Notes: generated by a model not told the origin, from the letters alone. A stretch of 64,000 nt of DNA from [Synechococcus] sp. NIES-970 (GCA_002356215.1 AP017959.1:992001-1056000), one strand, 5' to 3'; shown: positions 35,974 through 46,625, counted from the stretch's first letter. A program made the numbers and translations.

Positions 35974-37143
35974 ATGAAATTGGCAGCCAGAGTCAGTCAA
36001 GTCAAGCCTTCGATTACCCTGACGATCTCCGCAAAAGCAAAAGCAATGAAGGCGGACGGGATTGATGTCTGCAGTTTTAGCGCTGGGGAACCAGATTTTG
36101 ACACCCCTGACCACATCAAGGCAGCGGTTAAACAGGCCCTCGATGCGGGCAAAACGAAATATGGCCCTGCTGCGGGAGAACCACTCCTCCGCCAGGCGAT
36201 CGCCAAAAAATTACAAACAGAAAATAATCTCCCCTACAGTGCCGAGAATGTGATTGTCACCAATGGTGGTAAACATGCCCTCTATGGCTTGATGATGACC
36301 CTGATTGAGCCTGGAGATGAGGTGATTATCCCTGCTCCCTACTGGTTGAGCTACCCAGAGATGGTCACCCTTGCTGGCGGAACGCCTGTCTTTATTGACG
36401 CGACAGCGGCAAATCATTACAAGATTACCCCCGAGCAGCTACGTAATGCCATCACCGAAAAAACCAAACTTTTTGTCTTTAATTCCCCCTCTAATCCGAC
36501 AGGGATGGTCTATAGTCCGGCGGAAGTGGCGGCGATCGCCCAGGTTTTAGTCGAGAAGCAAGTCCTGGTAGTAGCCGATGAAATTTACGAAAAAATTCTC
36601 TATGGCACTGCGGAGCACTGCAGTATTGGATCGGTCAGTGCTGATATTTTTCCCCTCACAATTACCTGCAATGGCTTTGCTAAGGCTTTTTCAATGACAG
36701 GCTGGCGCTTGGGCTATATTGCTGCTCCCCTTGAACTGATCAAAGGCATGACTACCCTCCAGAGCCACAGTACTTCCAATGTTTGTACCTTTGCCCAATA
36801 TGGGGCGATCGCCGCCCTAGAAGGGGGACTCGATTGCGTCCAAGCAATGCTCACGGCCTTTAGAAAACGACGCGAAGTTATGCTCGGAGCTGTTCACGCT
36901 CTGCCCCAGGTGAGCTGCCCGACCCCCGATGGCGCTTTTTATCTGTTCGTTGATATCCAAGCCTATGGTCTTGATTCCCTAAAGTTCTGCCAACGCCTTC
37001 TCCATGAGCAACAGGTCGCTGCCATTCCTGGGGTCGCCTTTGGCAATGACTACTGCATTCGCCTTTCCTATGCCACAGATCTAGAAACCATCGAAAAGGG
37101 CATGACCCGTTTAGATAAATTTCTCCAAACCCTCTCCATCTAA
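35974..37143 (+). CDS. aspC: aspartate aminotransferase (class I)
   Basis: The 389-residue enzyme belongs to the Igamma aspartate aminotransferases and interconverts aspartate and oxaloacetate; some members also accept prephenate. It has the PLP lysine K237 in [16 protein letters not shown], the SNPTG motif at 173-177, and a short N-terminus ([17 protein letters not shown]). hisC lies divergently 216 bases upstream and a terminator follows. Confidence 0.92.
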   Translation: MKLAARVSQVKPSITLTISAKAKAMKADGIDVCSFSAGEPDFDTPDHIKAAVKQALDAGKTKYGPAAGEPLLRQAIAKKLQTENNLPYSAENVIVTNGGKHALYGLMMTLIEPGDEVIIPAPYWLSYPEMVTLAGGTPVFIDATAANHYKITPEQLRNAITEKTKLFVFNSPSNPTGMVYSPAEVAAIAQVLVEKQVLVVADEIYEKILYGTAEHCSIGSVSADIFPLTITCNGFAKAFSMTGWRLGYIAAPLELIKGMTTLQSHSTSNVCTFAQYGAIAALEGGLDCVQAMLTAFRKRREVMLGAVHALPQVSCPTPDGAFYLFVDIQAYGLDSLKFCQRLLHEQQVAAIPGVAFGNDYCIRLSYATDLETIEKGMTRLDKFLQTLSI

Positions 37144-37178
37144 TTTCCCCCACCCAGGGATCATCCTCTAAACAGATA

Positions 37179-37205
37179 AAACCCAGGCATTTTGAGCCTG
37201 GGTTT
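37179..37205. terminator. terminator between aspC and ribBA
   Basis: A perfect 10-bp stem (37179-37188 with 37196-37205) has a seven-base loop and an A/T-rich edge on both sides. It lies between convergent genes and probably serves both. Confidence 0.75.
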
Positions 37206-37282
37206 GAATTTTGGAGCGATGGGCTTTGTTAACCCGAGAAAAGGATTGATGTGGCTAATCTCCTGGGCCAGTTGCGCTGAAA

Positions 37283-38953
37283 TTACGCTGATTTGGGTCG
37301 TTGGAAATGGTAAATGACCTGGGTTTTGAGGGCCATTGCAGAGATAAAAGTCGGTAGTTCAGGCCAAGGGAGAAATTCCCGGTCTAGCTGGATTTGTAGA
37401 CCTGTCATCGGATCTTCCCCCGTGGCGACCATAAATTCTAGCTCCGTCAGATCAGGCCACTGGTAAATTTCGTTGAGAATGGTGGCGATCGCCTGGAGAT
37501 AAGGGTGTTGGGCATCGGTATACCAATCAGCGACGGCAAGTTTTGCCTGGTCAAACCCCAAGTGGACAATTAAAGGCGCATTAGAGAACACCGCACTGGC
37601 CACAGGGCGAGCTTCTTCACGCACCAGCAAATGCTGGGCTTGGGCTGAATGGCGTAACCGTTCTAGGTGTTCATAGCGTTGGGTGACATTATCTTTTCCC
37701 TGCCAACGGAGGGCGATCGTTGCCAGATGGGTTTGCAAGAGCATATGTCCCAACTTCTGAGCTTTGGTATTGAGATAACGAGTATTAAAATCATTACTCT
37801 CGATCAACAACGGTACCCGGTCTACCATCTCTAAGCCGTAGCCTTTAAGGCCCGCAATTTTCCGGGGATTATTCGTGATTAAACGAATCGCATGGATCCC
37901 TAGGTCATTGAGCATCTGTGCCCCCACACCATAGTCCCGTAGATCTGCCGGGAAACCCAGTCGTTCATTCGCTTCTACAGTATCTAAGCCCATATCTTGG
38001 AGAGAGTAGGCCTTGAGTTTATTGACTAAACCAATGCCGCGCCCCTCTTGGCGTAAATAAACCACAACCCCTTGCCCCGCATTTTCAATCATTTTGAGGG
38101 CGGCGATCAATTGCATGCGGCAATCACAGCGCAGGGAGCCCAGGGCATCCCCCGTCAAACACTCTGAGTGAACTCGCACCATCACTGGTTGGTCTGCAAA
38201 ATCCTGGGGATTCCCTTTGACGATCGCCACATGTTCCGTGCCATCCATGGTGTTGCGGTAGGCATAGATTTCAAATTGCCCAAACTCCGTTGGCAACTTC
38301 GTCACTGTTTCTCGGTAGACAAAGCGGTCATTCTTGAGGCGATAGGAAATCAGGTCAGCGATACTGATGATCTTGAGATCAAATTTTTGCGCGTATTCTA
38401 CCAGCTCGGGTAACCGGGCCATGGAACCATCATTATTCTGAATTTCGCAAATAACCCCCGCCGGATATAGGCCTGCTAGTCGGGCTAAATCAACGGCTGC
38501 TTCGGTATGGCCAGCTCGCTTCAGAACACCGCCATTGCGAGCCCGGAGGGGAAAGATATGACCAGGGCGATTGAGATCTTCCGGGCGAGCGGTGGGATCG
38601 ATCGCCACTTGGATCGTCCGGGAGCGGTCTTCGGCAGAAATTCCAGTACTTACCCCAAGGCGGGGATGGGCATCGATGCTGATCGTAAAAGCAGTCTGAT
38701 TACTGTCAGTGTTTTTGTGGACCATCAGTGGCAGATCCAAGACATCTAAGCGATCGCCCGTCATTGCTAAACAAATGAGCCCCCGGGCTTCCACAGCCAT
38801 AAAATTAATCATATCTGGGGTCGCATGTTGGGCCGCACAGATAATGTCTCCTTCATTTTCGCGGTTCTCATCGTCCACGACCACAACGGCGCGTCCGGCT
38901 TTAATGTCCTTGAGGGCATCCTCGATCGAATCAAATTGCCAAGCTGTATCCAC
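37283..38953 (-). CDS. ribBA: bifunctional DHBP synthase / GTP cyclohydrolase II
   Basis: RibBA supplies both precursors of riboflavin: 3,4-dihydroxy-2-butanone 4-phosphate from ribulose 5-phosphate, and the pyrimidine from GTP. The 556-residue protein has an N-terminal DHBP synthase with the acidic loop DDENRENEGD (27-36). A GTP cyclohydrolase II follows, with zinc cysteines C265, C276 and C278. About 150 C-terminal residues after the cyclohydrolase have no known motif. The start is GTG at 38953, bounded by an in-frame stop shortly upstream. Confidence 0.95.
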   Translation of the reverse strand: MDTAWQFDSIEDALKDIKAGRAVVVVDDENRENEGDIICAAQHATPDMINFMAVEARGLICLAMTGDRLDVLDLPLMVHKNTDSNQTAFTISIDAHPRLGVSTGISAEDRSRTIQVAIDPTARPEDLNRPGHIFPLRARNGGVLKRAGHTEAAVDLARLAGLYPAGVICEIQNNDGSMARLPELVEYAQKFDLKIISIADLISYRLKNDRFVYRETVTKLPTEFGQFEIYAYRNTMDGTEHVAIVKGNPQDFADQPVMVRVHSECLTGDALGSLRCDCRMQLIAALKMIENAGQGVVVYLRQEGRGIGLVNKLKAYSLQDMGLDTVEANERLGFPADLRDYGVGAQMLNDLGIHAIRLITNNPRKIAGLKGYGLEMVDRVPLLIESNDFNTRYLNTKAQKLGHMLLQTHLATIALRWQGKDNVTQRYEHLERLRHSAQAQHLLVREEARPVASAVFSNAPLIVHLGFDQAKLAVADWYTDAQHPYLQAIATILNEIYQWPDLTELEFMVATGEDPMTGLQIQLDREFLPWPELPTFISAMALKTQVIYHFQRPKSA

Positions 38954-38992
38954 GTATTTTTCAGTTAACTAAATGTAATGTTTCTTTAATAT

Positions 38993-40696
38993 TTACAGTC
39001 CATTGTAACGGTTTGCTGGGCTCTCTGCGGTCGAGATGATGCTTTGAGAATCCAGATGATGGCTCTGTTTGAGAATGGGTTTTTGGTGAAGAAGAGCCGA
39101 AAAAGTAACCGTTGAACCCAGACCTTCACCCATGCTGTAAAAAGAAATTTTGCCGCCACAGGCCTCTACGAGTTTTTTAGAAATCGCCAGCCCCAAGCCA
39201 GTACCTCCATACTGACGAGTATGGCCACCCCGCACTTGGGAGAAATTTTCAAAGAGCTTGGTCTGCATATCCAAGGCAACGCCAATACCTGTATCAATTA
39301 CGCTAATTTTAGCAACCCCAGGGAATTGGCGATCGCCATAGGTGATGGGCTTAAAAACAAGCTCCACATCGATCGTAATGCCGCCATTGGGGGTGAATTT
39401 GATTGCGTTGCTGACGAGGTTGAGGAGGACTTGGAAAATACGACGATAGTCAGTGTAGAGGATGATGTCATCGTGACTTTCGGGAATATGAATATCCCAG
39501 GTGAGCTGTTTGGTTTGGAGTTGAGGACGGGCAAAGTTATTGAGGTTATCTAGTAGTTCTGTGAGCTTGATGGGCTGAAATTCGAGGTCAATTTTGCCAG
39601 CTTCAATTTTGGCAATGTCGAGGATGTCGTTGATTAAGTTCAGCAGATGGAGGGCACTTTCGTAGGCGGCGCCCACAAATTCAAGTTCTTCGGTGCGGTC
39701 ATCGGCCATTTCATCGAGGATGAGTTTTAGAAAACCGATGATCCCGTTGAGGGGGGTGCGCAGTTCGTGGGTGGTACTGGCGAGAAAGTCATTTTTGAGG
39801 CGGGTGGCTTCGGTGGCAGTCTGGTGGAGATGTTCTAGTTCTTTATAAAGAGTGGCATGGGCGATCGCCGTTCCCAATTGTTCAGCGATTTCCTGGGCAA
39901 ATTCCTGTTCCACCTCTTGCCATTCCCGGGGGTAATTGCACTGTTGGAGGCAAATTAAACCATTAACACTGCCTTGGTAGAGGGTCGGGACGATGAGTAT
40001 CGATTGGCTATCGGGGAGGACAGCGTGAAACACATCAGTCTGCTGGGGCTCTTTAGTTTGGGCGAGTTGTTCGAATATCAAATTATTAGGCGATCGCCAC
40101 TGGATCCCTAGACAAGAGCTCATTTCAGGTTGGCGATATTCAGCTTCAACCCGCAGGCTCTGCTGCATTTCATCGGTTGCTAAGAGTAAACAGCGACTGA
40201 CCTGTAAGGTTTCCCCGATACCATTAACGGCCTCTTGACGAATAACTACCCAATCGAGGGTACTCCGGATTTTTCGAGCAATCTGCGTTAGGGCTTTTTG
40301 GTGGGCCAAAGGCGACAAAGGCAGTACTGGATTATGTGTCGCTCGGGGAAGACCGATAACTAACAGTTGACTACCAGGGAGCGGCATCAGCAACAGTTTG
40401 AGTGTGATCGCCTTGTCTTCCCATCGAAAAGTCCCCTCTAGGGTTGCGGGACTGCCTTGGGTTGTCTGCTGTAGAGCATTGGCGTAGGGATGGGGGGCCA
40501 CATCGAACCATTGGGTAAACACCTGTTCTCCAATTATTCTCTGTCGATCGCTATCCCGAATAATTTTCTGTTGCCCATAAAAATCGATGCAAGTACCTGT
40601 TTGGTCCTGAATCCAAAGGATTTCTGCATTCAGGGGCTGCCAGTAGGCCAGATGGCATTGTAAGTCGGACGATAGCTTAGGGGAGGAACAGCCCAT
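38993..40696 (-). CDS. GAF-domain histidine kinase
   Basis: The 567-residue soluble kinase has an N-terminal region of PAS-like character (about 15-120), a GAF domain (about 135-285; LLLATDEMQQSLRVEAEYR) and a coiled coil. It ends with a HisKA domain with H310 in LASTTHELRTPLNGIIGF and an HATPase domain with NLVSNAIKFTPNG and YGGTGLGLAISKKL. There is no membrane segment or receiver domain, and no partner regulator lies next to it. The GAF cysteine pattern does not establish a bilin site. Confidence 0.9.
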   Translation of the reverse strand: MGCSSPKLSSDLQCHLAYWQPLNAEILWIQDQTGTCIDFYGQQKIIRDSDRQRIIGEQVFTQWFDVAPHPYANALQQTTQGSPATLEGTFRWEDKAITLKLLLMPLPGSQLLVIGLPRATHNPVLPLSPLAHQKALTQIARKIRSTLDWVVIRQEAVNGIGETLQVSRCLLLATDEMQQSLRVEAEYRQPEMSSCLGIQWRSPNNLIFEQLAQTKEPQQTDVFHAVLPDSQSILIVPTLYQGSVNGLICLQQCNYPREWQEVEQEFAQEIAEQLGTAIAHATLYKELEHLHQTATEATRLKNDFLASTTHELRTPLNGIIGFLKLILDEMADDRTEELEFVGAAYESALHLLNLINDILDIAKIEAGKIDLEFQPIKLTELLDNLNNFARPQLQTKQLTWDIHIPESHDDIILYTDYRRIFQVLLNLVSNAIKFTPNGGITIDVELVFKPITYGDRQFPGVAKISVIDTGIGVALDMQTKLFENFSQVRGGHTRQYGGTGLGLAISKKLVEACGGKISFYSMGEGLGSTVTFSALLHQKPILKQSHHLDSQSIISTAESPANRYNGL

Positions 40697-41157
40697 AGTG
40701 GCGCTAATGATTTAGTTGAGGTTAGTTCTGGAGGTCTGAGGCAGTGGTTTAACTGTTGAAGGGTCTTGGGGAATATGTTGCTAGAGTCGGCTCAGGTTCA
40801 GTGATTCAAGAATTTTACTGGACTGGGGTAATACAGCGAGGCGATCGCTTGACGAGCAGGAAAGCGCACCCAGGGTTAGGTATCAATATACTTTACGCCA
40901 TCCCCTTTGACTTCTTATCCTTAACATCCTAAGGAATACCGAACCATCAAGAAAAAAAGATTCAGTAAATTTATTTGCTATCTTCATTGAACTTGCGTTC
41001 AGAATCAGTCACCATTGCCACCAACACTGCCCCTAAAGTTTTTTGGTTTGATTCGGTAGGGTCAGGCTAATACTGGCTTTCTGCAATGCAGCGCGGTTTG
41101 GTCATAGAACCTCAAGAAAGCGATCGCAATCAATGAAATGGTGAGCCCTTTTGTCCT
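40697..41157. other. intergenic region before the kinase gene
   Basis: These 461 bases lie upstream of the minus-strand kinase and downstream of the minus-strand hydrolase. I see no tRNA, no protein-like frame and no strong terminator. Two HIP1-related sites are present, near 40841 and 41120. The long spacing could hide a small RNA, but I have no evidence for one. Confidence 0.45.
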
Positions 41158-42027
41158 TTAGCTGCCGCTGGTAACGGTCATCTGTTGTAACCAGTCAATG
41201 CCCTGTTTAAAGGCTGTTTCCCCGGTGATCGCCCCATTGGTATGGTCTGCTCCGGAAATCAGGACAAAGTGCTTTGGGGCTGTGGCGATCGCCCAGAGAC
41301 TTTGACCCATCGCTGGGGGAACGAGATCATCCTGGGCGCCATGGGTGATAAAAATAGGTTCTTGAAGTTGGGCAATTTTTGCGGCCGAGTCAAACCGCTG
41401 CTTGAGCAGGAATGACACGGGAAAAAGACGATACTGGGGTTTAGTGGTGGCCATCGCCATCATGGAAGTAAAAGTGCTTTCCAGAAAAAGACCGGCAACA
41501 GGACGCTGACGAGATAGTTCAACGGCCACGGCCCCGCCAAGGGAATGGCCATGTACCATTAGCTGGGTTGCTGGGATATTTTTTTCTCTGGTGAGGAATT
41601 CATAGGCGGCGATCGCATCTTCATAGACTTGGGCTTCTTGGGGAAAACCCGCACTACTACTACCATAGCCGCGATAATTAAACACCAAAGCACCATAGCC
41701 AACCCGCTGCCAGAGGGCGATCGCCTGGAAATTAGGATCGCTCAGGCCACCGTTGCCATGGAGAAAAAGCACTGCTTTTTTGACGTTGGTCGGAGGAGGG
41801 AACCACCAGCCGGTCAAATGCTGCTGTTGGCCCACCGGAATTGTGACCGCCTCATGGGTCAGGGTCAATGTTGCAGGAATAGGATTTAGCGGCTGTGCTT
41901 CAGGAAAAAAAATAAGCTGCCGTTGTTGAAAAAAAAGGAGACCACAACCTCCCACATAGGCCAGTAAGAATCCCGTTAGCAGCCAGCCGATCATGATTTT
42001 CTTGGAAACATTTATCTTTTCCATCAT
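41158..42027 (-). CDS. membrane-anchored alpha/beta hydrolase
   Basis: The 289-residue protein has an N-terminal membrane anchor (about 11-33) and an alpha/beta-hydrolase fold. The catalytic triad is visible: S162 in the nucleophile elbow GHSLGG, D233 or D234 in HGAQDDLVP, and H262 in SGADHTNG. The oxyanion-hole motif is LHGNGG. It resembles the BEM46/serine aminopeptidase S33 group. The substrate is unknown. It is divergent from rlmN. Confidence 0.88.
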   Translation of the reverse strand: MMEKINVSKKIMIGWLLTGFLLAYVGGCGLLFFQQRQLIFFPEAQPLNPIPATLTLTHEAVTIPVGQQQHLTGWWFPPPTNVKKAVLFLHGNGGLSDPNFQAIALWQRVGYGALVFNYRGYGSSSAGFPQEAQVYEDAIAAYEFLTREKNIPATQLMVHGHSLGGAVAVELSRQRPVAGLFLESTFTSMMAMATTKPQYRLFPVSFLLKQRFDSAAKIAQLQEPIFITHGAQDDLVPPAMGQSLWAIATAPKHFVLISGADHTNGAITGETAFKQGIDWLQQMTVTSGS

Positions 42028-42143
42028 AGGCAGCTTTGTCAGCGCTCAACCAAGATCAAGGACAGTTTCGCAACCGTTAGGGGATTCTAGCAACCCTACC
42101 GACCGCCCATGTCACAATGGAAGCGAAGAACGCAAAAATTTTC

Positions 42144-42167
42144 AGCAAAAGGCGATCGCCTTTTGCT
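42144..42167. repeat. 24-bp HIP1-centred perfect palindrome
   Basis: Positions 42144-42167 form a perfect palindrome around GCGATCGC, ending nine bases before the rlmN ATG. Its flanks GCAAAAG and CTTTTGC extend the HIP1 core by seven to eight bases on each side. In RNA it could fold into a hairpin in the leader. There is no T-run on either side, so it does not look like a terminator. Confidence 0.7.
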
Positions 42168-42175
42168 CCCGAACC

Positions 42176-43216
42176 ATGTCCCAAGATGTCCTCCTCGGTA
42201 AAAGTCTCCCCGAACTAACCCACTGGGTTGAAGCCACCGGTCAACCCAGTTACCGGGGGAAACAGCTCTATGATTGGCTCTACAACAAGGGTATCCATCG
42301 TCTCGATGAAATAACCGTTTTCCCCAAGGCTTGGCGAGCAGAAATGGCCGCTTATCCCGTCGGGCGATCGCAGATTCATCACCACCGCACCGCCCCCGAT
42401 GGCACCCGTAAATATCTCCTCAAACTCCATGACGGCTTGATTGTTGAAACCGTCGGCATCCCTACCGAAAAACGTCTGACAGTTTGTGTTTCCTCCCAGG
42501 TGGGCTGTGCCATGGCCTGTGACTTCTGTGCCACGGGGAAAAGTGGCTTTACTCGCCACCTCCAGGCCCATGAAATTATTGACCAAGTGCTCACTGTCCA
42601 AGAAGACTTTCAACAGCGGGTCAGCCATGTGGTATTCATGGGCATGGGAGAACCCCTCGCAAACCTCGACCAAGTACTCAAGTCAGTTTATGGTTTAAAC
42701 CAAGATATCGGCATTGGCCAGCGATCGCTTACCATTTCCACCGTCGGTGTGCCCGGAAAAATTCGTGAACTGGCTGACCATCATTTACAAATCACCTTTG
42801 CCGTTAGTCTCCACGCACCAAACCAACACCTCAGAGAATCCATCATTCCGACGGCTAGCCACTATCCTTTCCAGGAGTTGCTTGATGAATGTCGAGAATA
42901 CGTGGCGATTACCCACCGTCGGATCAGCTTTGAATACATTCTGTTGGCAGGAGTCAATGATCTACCAGACCACGCCACAGAACTGGCGAAGCAGCTCAAG
43001 GGTTTCCAGAGCCATGTCAATTTGATTCCCTATAATCCCATCACAGAAGTTCCTTTCCAGCGGCCTGGGAAGAAGCGAATCAACGTGTTTAAGCAGATCC
43101 TCCAAGACCACAAAATTGCGGTCACCGTACGTTATTCCAAGGGCTTAGAAGCTGACGCTGCCTGCGGTCAACTGCGCTCGAATTTCCGGCGATCTGCGCC
43201 AGCAACGGTAAAATAA
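42176..43216 (+). CDS. rlmN: 23S rRNA/tRNA adenine-C2 methyltransferase RlmN
   Basis: RlmN is a radical SAM enzyme that methylates C2 of A2503 in 23S rRNA and A37 in some tRNAs. The 346-residue protein has the cluster motif C111-x3-C115-x2-C118 ([11 protein letters not shown]), the MGMGEPL motif and a conserved C-terminal cysteine (DAACGQL). The ATG at 42176 matches the family N-terminus; the frame is open upstream to 41993, but those residues are unlike RlmN. tatA follows after 34 bases. Confidence 0.95.
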   Translation: MSQDVLLGKSLPELTHWVEATGQPSYRGKQLYDWLYNKGIHRLDEITVFPKAWRAEMAAYPVGRSQIHHHRTAPDGTRKYLLKLHDGLIVETVGIPTEKRLTVCVSSQVGCAMACDFCATGKSGFTRHLQAHEIIDQVLTVQEDFQQRVSHVVFMGMGEPLANLDQVLKSVYGLNQDIGIGQRSLTISTVGVPGKIRELADHHLQITFAVSLHAPNQHLRESIIPTASHYPFQELLDECREYVAITHRRISFEYILLAGVNDLPDHATELAKQLKGFQSHVNLIPYNPITEVPFQRPGKKRINVFKQILQDHKIAVTVRYSKGLEADAACGQLRSNFRRSAPATVK

Positions 43217-43250
43217 AACAGCAAAAATCTTCGCCAGCGTCACCACTGCC

Positions 43251-43529
43251 ATGAATATTTTCGGTATCGGTCTGCCAGAAATGGCCCTTATTTTTATCAT
43301 TGCCCTCTTAATCTTCGGCCCGAAAAAGCTACCAGAAATAGGCCGGAGTCTTGGTAAGACGATCCGTAGTTTTCAGGATGCGTCCAATGAATTCCAGGAA
43401 GAATTCAAAAAAGAAGCGGAAAAAATCGAGAATACAGTATCAATGCAGGCCCGCCTTGAAGAAGGAAACGGCGATGAAGCAGCGGTGCAAACTGAGAATG
43501 CGGCCAGTGAGCCCAAGGCTAACAGTTAG
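43251..43529 (+). CDS. tatA: twin-arginine translocase subunit TatA
   Basis: TatA oligomers form the pore-like part of the twin-arginine export system in plasma and thylakoid membranes. The 92-residue protein has the single N-terminal helix GLPEMALIFIIALLIFGP, the hinge and the amphipathic helix KKLPEIGRSLGKTIRSF, and an acidic tail. It may be co-transcribed with rlmN. tatC is not in the window. Confidence 0.94.
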   Translation: MNIFGIGLPEMALIFIIALLIFGPKKLPEIGRSLGKTIRSFQDASNEFQEEFKKEAEKIENTVSMQARLEEGNGDEAAVQTENAASEPKANS

Positions 43530-43550
43530 CGCCAGCTAATCCGTTGTCTA

Positions 43551-44024
43551 CTAAGCCCACTGACTGGGGGGAGTTTGTTGGGGGCGATCGCCTAAATCGC
43601 CCAATAGCTTCTCTTGGATCGCCTGCTGCAACTCCTGACGACGGATTTCAATGCTGCCCTGGGTTTCACTAAAAATCACACTCTCAACAGCTGCCAGAGA
43701 AAACAACTTGAACAACAGGTGGGTAACGGGGACGGCGAGGGCAACCAAGCTTGGATTCGTATCAACTCCCTGGGACTGCTGAGCCAGGGCTAGGGTTTCA
43801 AAGCCATAGACAACTGTTTTTGTTCGTTGGGGGTCTGTTCGATGGGCGAGGGTCGTCACTAGCCAATCTCCCCCTAAGGACTGACAAACATAATATTCCT
43901 GCGCTTTCAAGCGTCCAGCAAAGGTTTTGAGCACAGGGGCGATCGCCTGTTCCATGACCCGGGGCATCGTCCCATCTTGAGGCGCTTGCTCAATGAGGCA
44001 GTGTAATTGTTGGTCTAGATCCAT
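43551..44024 (-). CDS. conserved hypothetical protein
   Basis: The 157-residue soluble protein begins MDLDQQLHCLIEQAPQDG and contains GGDWLVTTLAHRTDPQRTK. It is of a type I associate with cyanobacteria only, without known function or motif. A hydrophobic stretch near 90-115 may be a buried helix. It lies 54 bases downstream of the glycosyltransferase gene on the same strand and is convergent with tatA. Confidence 0.6.
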   Translation of the reverse strand: MDLDQQLHCLIEQAPQDGTMPRVMEQAIAPVLKTFAGRLKAQEYYVCQSLGGDWLVTTLAHRTDPQRTKTVVYGFETLALAQQSQGVDTNPSLVALAVPVTHLLFKLFSLAAVESVIFSETQGSIEIRRQELQQAIQEKLLGDLGDRPQQTPPSQWA

Positions 44025-44078
44025 AGGAAAACAACGGTTAGGCGATCGGAGCTTACTTTTCTATGATAGATCTTCCCC

Positions 44079-45242
44079 CTAGGGGCTTTGCACAGGTAGT
44101 GGATAATGGCGAGGCTCCACCACAGCAGGACAGAGACTTTGATAGGTTTGCTCTAGTTGACTGATGTTGTTGTGCAGGGTGTAGCGCTCTAGAAGTCGTT
44201 GGCGAGCCTTATGGCCAAGAATTGTCACCAGCTCTGCCTGATCACGCAGGAGGGGCAGTAACGTTTTTAATTGGCCCGTCACGCCCTTCGTATCGAGAAC
44301 TATCCCCGCCCCTTGGTTTAAAACCTCTCCATCGGCCCCAGCATCGGTGGCCACACAGGCTAGACCACAGGCCATGGCTTCTAGGAGCGATAAAGATAGC
44401 CCCTCTACTAAGGAAGGGAGGATAAAGACATCCGCCGCCCGGAGTAAGTCTAAACGCTGGGTTTCATCCCCGACAAATCCCAGCCAGATAATGCCCTGGT
44501 CGTCATTATAGGTCGATTCTAAAGACGCTTTCAGGGGACCGTCGCCCATGATCAAGAGCAGGCAATCCTCTCCCATATTGGCCACACACCAAGCCTTGAG
44601 AAGAGCTTCTACATTTTTTTCGGGGGCAATGCGACCTTGGTAAATAAACACTCGCTTTGCCTTGAGGCTCCGTCGATAGGTGCTGGGGGCCGGGCAGTAT
44701 TTTTGTTCATCAACCCCATTGGGAATAATCTGCACTGTACCTTGGGGAACCCCTAATTTCACCAACATATCCTTTTGGATTTCAGAAAAAACAATTACCC
44801 GGTCGTAGTTAGCCAGACAGGGGGCATAGAGTTGATAGGTCAGATACTGGGTGCTGGATTGGAGATTACGTAATTTGCTGTCAAAGGGGGGATGAAAGGT
44901 GGCGACTAGGGGCAAATTTAATTCGCGACAAATATCTGGTAAACGAAAATCAAGGGGGGACAGGGTCAGGGAAGCATGGACTAAATCGGGCTGGAATTTC
45001 TCGAGGGCTTCCATCAACACTTGGCTAGATTTGGGACTGGGAATGGTGTAAATCTGGGACTTGTAGAGGAAAGGGAGAAACACCTCTGGGCAATCTCGCC
45101 AAACCTGTTCACTTTCTTCCTGTTGGGCAAAGTGAAGAAAACTGACGTTATAGCCTCGATCCAGGAGGTGGTTGGTCACTTCACGGCCATAGGTGACATT
45201 GCCACAAAAGGGAGATTTTTTACCGAGCCAAGCGACATGCAT
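44079..45242 (-). CDS. family 4 glycosyltransferase
   Basis: The 387-residue GT-B enzyme has the N-terminal acceptor-binding fold (NVTYGREVTNHLLDRG) and the C-terminal donor site IYQGRIAPEKN. The E-x7-E motif is in LPSLVEGLSLSLLEAMACG. It retains the sugar configuration. Members make glycolipids, exopolysaccharide or sulfolipid; the closest role cannot be named. It follows the MFS gene by 24 bases on the same strand. Confidence 0.9.
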   Translation of the reverse strand: MHVAWLGKKSPFCGNVTYGREVTNHLLDRGYNVSFLHFAQQEESEQVWRDCPEVFLPFLYKSQIYTIPSPKSSQVLMEALEKFQPDLVHASLTLSPLDFRLPDICRELNLPLVATFHPPFDSKLRNLQSSTQYLTYQLYAPCLANYDRVIVFSEIQKDMLVKLGVPQGTVQIIPNGVDEQKYCPAPSTYRRSLKAKRVFIYQGRIAPEKNVEALLKAWCVANMGEDCLLLIMGDGPLKASLESTYNDDQGIIWLGFVGDETQRLDLLRAADVFILPSLVEGLSLSLLEAMACGLACVATDAGADGEVLNQGAGIVLDTKGVTGQLKTLLPLLRDQAELVTILGHKARQRLLERYTLHNNISQLEQTYQSLCPAVVEPRHYPLPVQSP

Positions 45243-45266
45243 TGATTGGAGATCCTGGGTTGAGGG

Positions 45267-46625
45267 TTAGGATTTTCGCGAGATACACCAGTTTAGTACG
45301 CCGCCGGCGATCGCCAATCCTGAGAGGCCGAGGAGCACAGGTTGCAGGCCAAAGAGGGCTTCTGCTACTCCCGCTAAGGCCAAGGGTAAAGATAGAGCAA
45401 TATTAACAGCATTATTCTGTAAACCAAAAACCTTTCCTCGTAGTGCTGCTGGGGTTTCTCGCTGAATGGTTGTCTGCATTGGTACGCCCACGAGGGCGGC
45501 AAAAAAACCGAGGGCAGTGGTGCTCAGCAGGGAAAAAATCAGGCTATGGGTCGAGAAGGAAAGGGCAAGGAGGGCGATCGCCGTTCCAATGGATCCCCAA
45601 AAGCTCAAAGTGCGGTAAGGGAGGTGATTTCCCCAATGGCCCAGGAAAAAAGCGCCAATCCCTAAACCGACCCCCCCAGCAGCTAAGAGGAAGCCAAATT
45701 GTTCTGCCTTGAGGCCCGGAATCTGGGCTGCCAAACTGACTGCAACCACCGCCAGGGCTGCAAAGACAGCGAAAAGGATCACCAACTGGATCAAGGCATT
45801 GCGTACCCGTTGGTTGTCATTGAGGTAACGCAGGCCGTCGCGAATATCGGCCCATACATGGGGCTGTTCCTGTTGACGGTCTTTGGGGGTTTCATTGGTT
45901 TTGAGAGCCAGCAGTACTAGGCCGGCGATCGCATAGCCCCCACCCACAACCAGCTCTTTCCCCCAATCTCCCGGAATGCCGAAATGGGCCAAAAGTTGAT
46001 CTGTCAAGCCGAGGAGGGGCTCCCCCACCGCAAAACCAACAATGAGCAGGGCCATCATGGTGGTGGTGTAAAGAGAATTGGCGGCCAGAAGATATTTGTG
46101 GTCAACAATTAAAGGCAGAGCTGCCTGTTCCGCCGGGGCAAAAAACTGTGTCAGAGTGGAGACAAGAAAGGTCATGCCCAGGAGCAAAATAAAGCCAGGG
46201 GGCAATTCCCACCAATCTGGTTGATCCTGCACAAACCACAGCAAGGCTGGCAAGCTCAGTACAAACAGTCCCCGCAGAAGATTGGAGACCACCAGGACTC
46301 CTTTCTTGGACCAGCGATCCACATAAACCCCTGCCACGGAGCCAAATAAAATGGCTGGGATTGTCAAAGCAATCATGACCGCAGAGACCCAGCTACTAAT
46401 CCCCTGGGCCGCCACTTGGAAATGACTCGCGATGAGGGCAATCATCAGCACTAGGTAAATCTTGTCGGCTAACTGAGAAAAGATTTGACCGATCCAGAGC
46501 ACAAGAAATTGGGGGTTGCGCAATACGGGGCCAAAACCAGCGGTCGTTTGGGGGGAAGCGATCGCCCCCTCTATCGGTGGAATATCAGTGGCAGGGAGGG
46601 TCGGTAAATCCGTTTCCGTGGACAT
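45267..46625 (-). CDS. MFS transporter
   Basis: The 452-residue protein has 12 predicted membrane helices and the major-facilitator loop AGVYVDRWSKKGVLVVSN between helices 2 and 3. It belongs to the drug/metabolite or siderophore-exporter-like (MFS_3, EntS-type) group. A soluble N-terminus of about 30 residues is proline-rich. The glycosyltransferase gene follows immediately, so it may export a glycosylated product; that is inference. Confidence 0.88.
   Translation of the reverse strand: MSTETDLPTLPATDIPPIEGAIASPQTTAGFGPVLRNPQFLVLWIGQIFSQLADKIYLVLMIALIASHFQVAAQGISSWVSAVMIALTIPAILFGSVAGVYVDRWSKKGVLVVSNLLRGLFVLSLPALLWFVQDQPDWWELPPGFILLLGMTFLVSTLTQFFAPAEQAALPLIVDHKYLLAANSLYTTTMMALLIVGFAVGEPLLGLTDQLLAHFGIPGDWGKELVVGGGYAIAGLVLLALKTNETPKDRQQEQPHVWADIRDGLRYLNDNQRVRNALIQLVILFAVFAALAVVAVSLAAQIPGLKAEQFGFLLAAGGVGLGIGAFFLGHWGNHLPYRTLSFWGSIGTAIALLALSFSTHSLIFSLLSTTALGFFAALVGVPMQTTIQRETPAALRGKVFGLQNNAVNIALSLPLALAGVAEALFGLQPVLLGLSGLAIAGGVLNWCISRKS

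Noticed and set aside
40697-41157. Search for a tRNA or small RNA in the long gap
   Set aside because: No tRNA arm pattern or hairpin with a T-run could be found.
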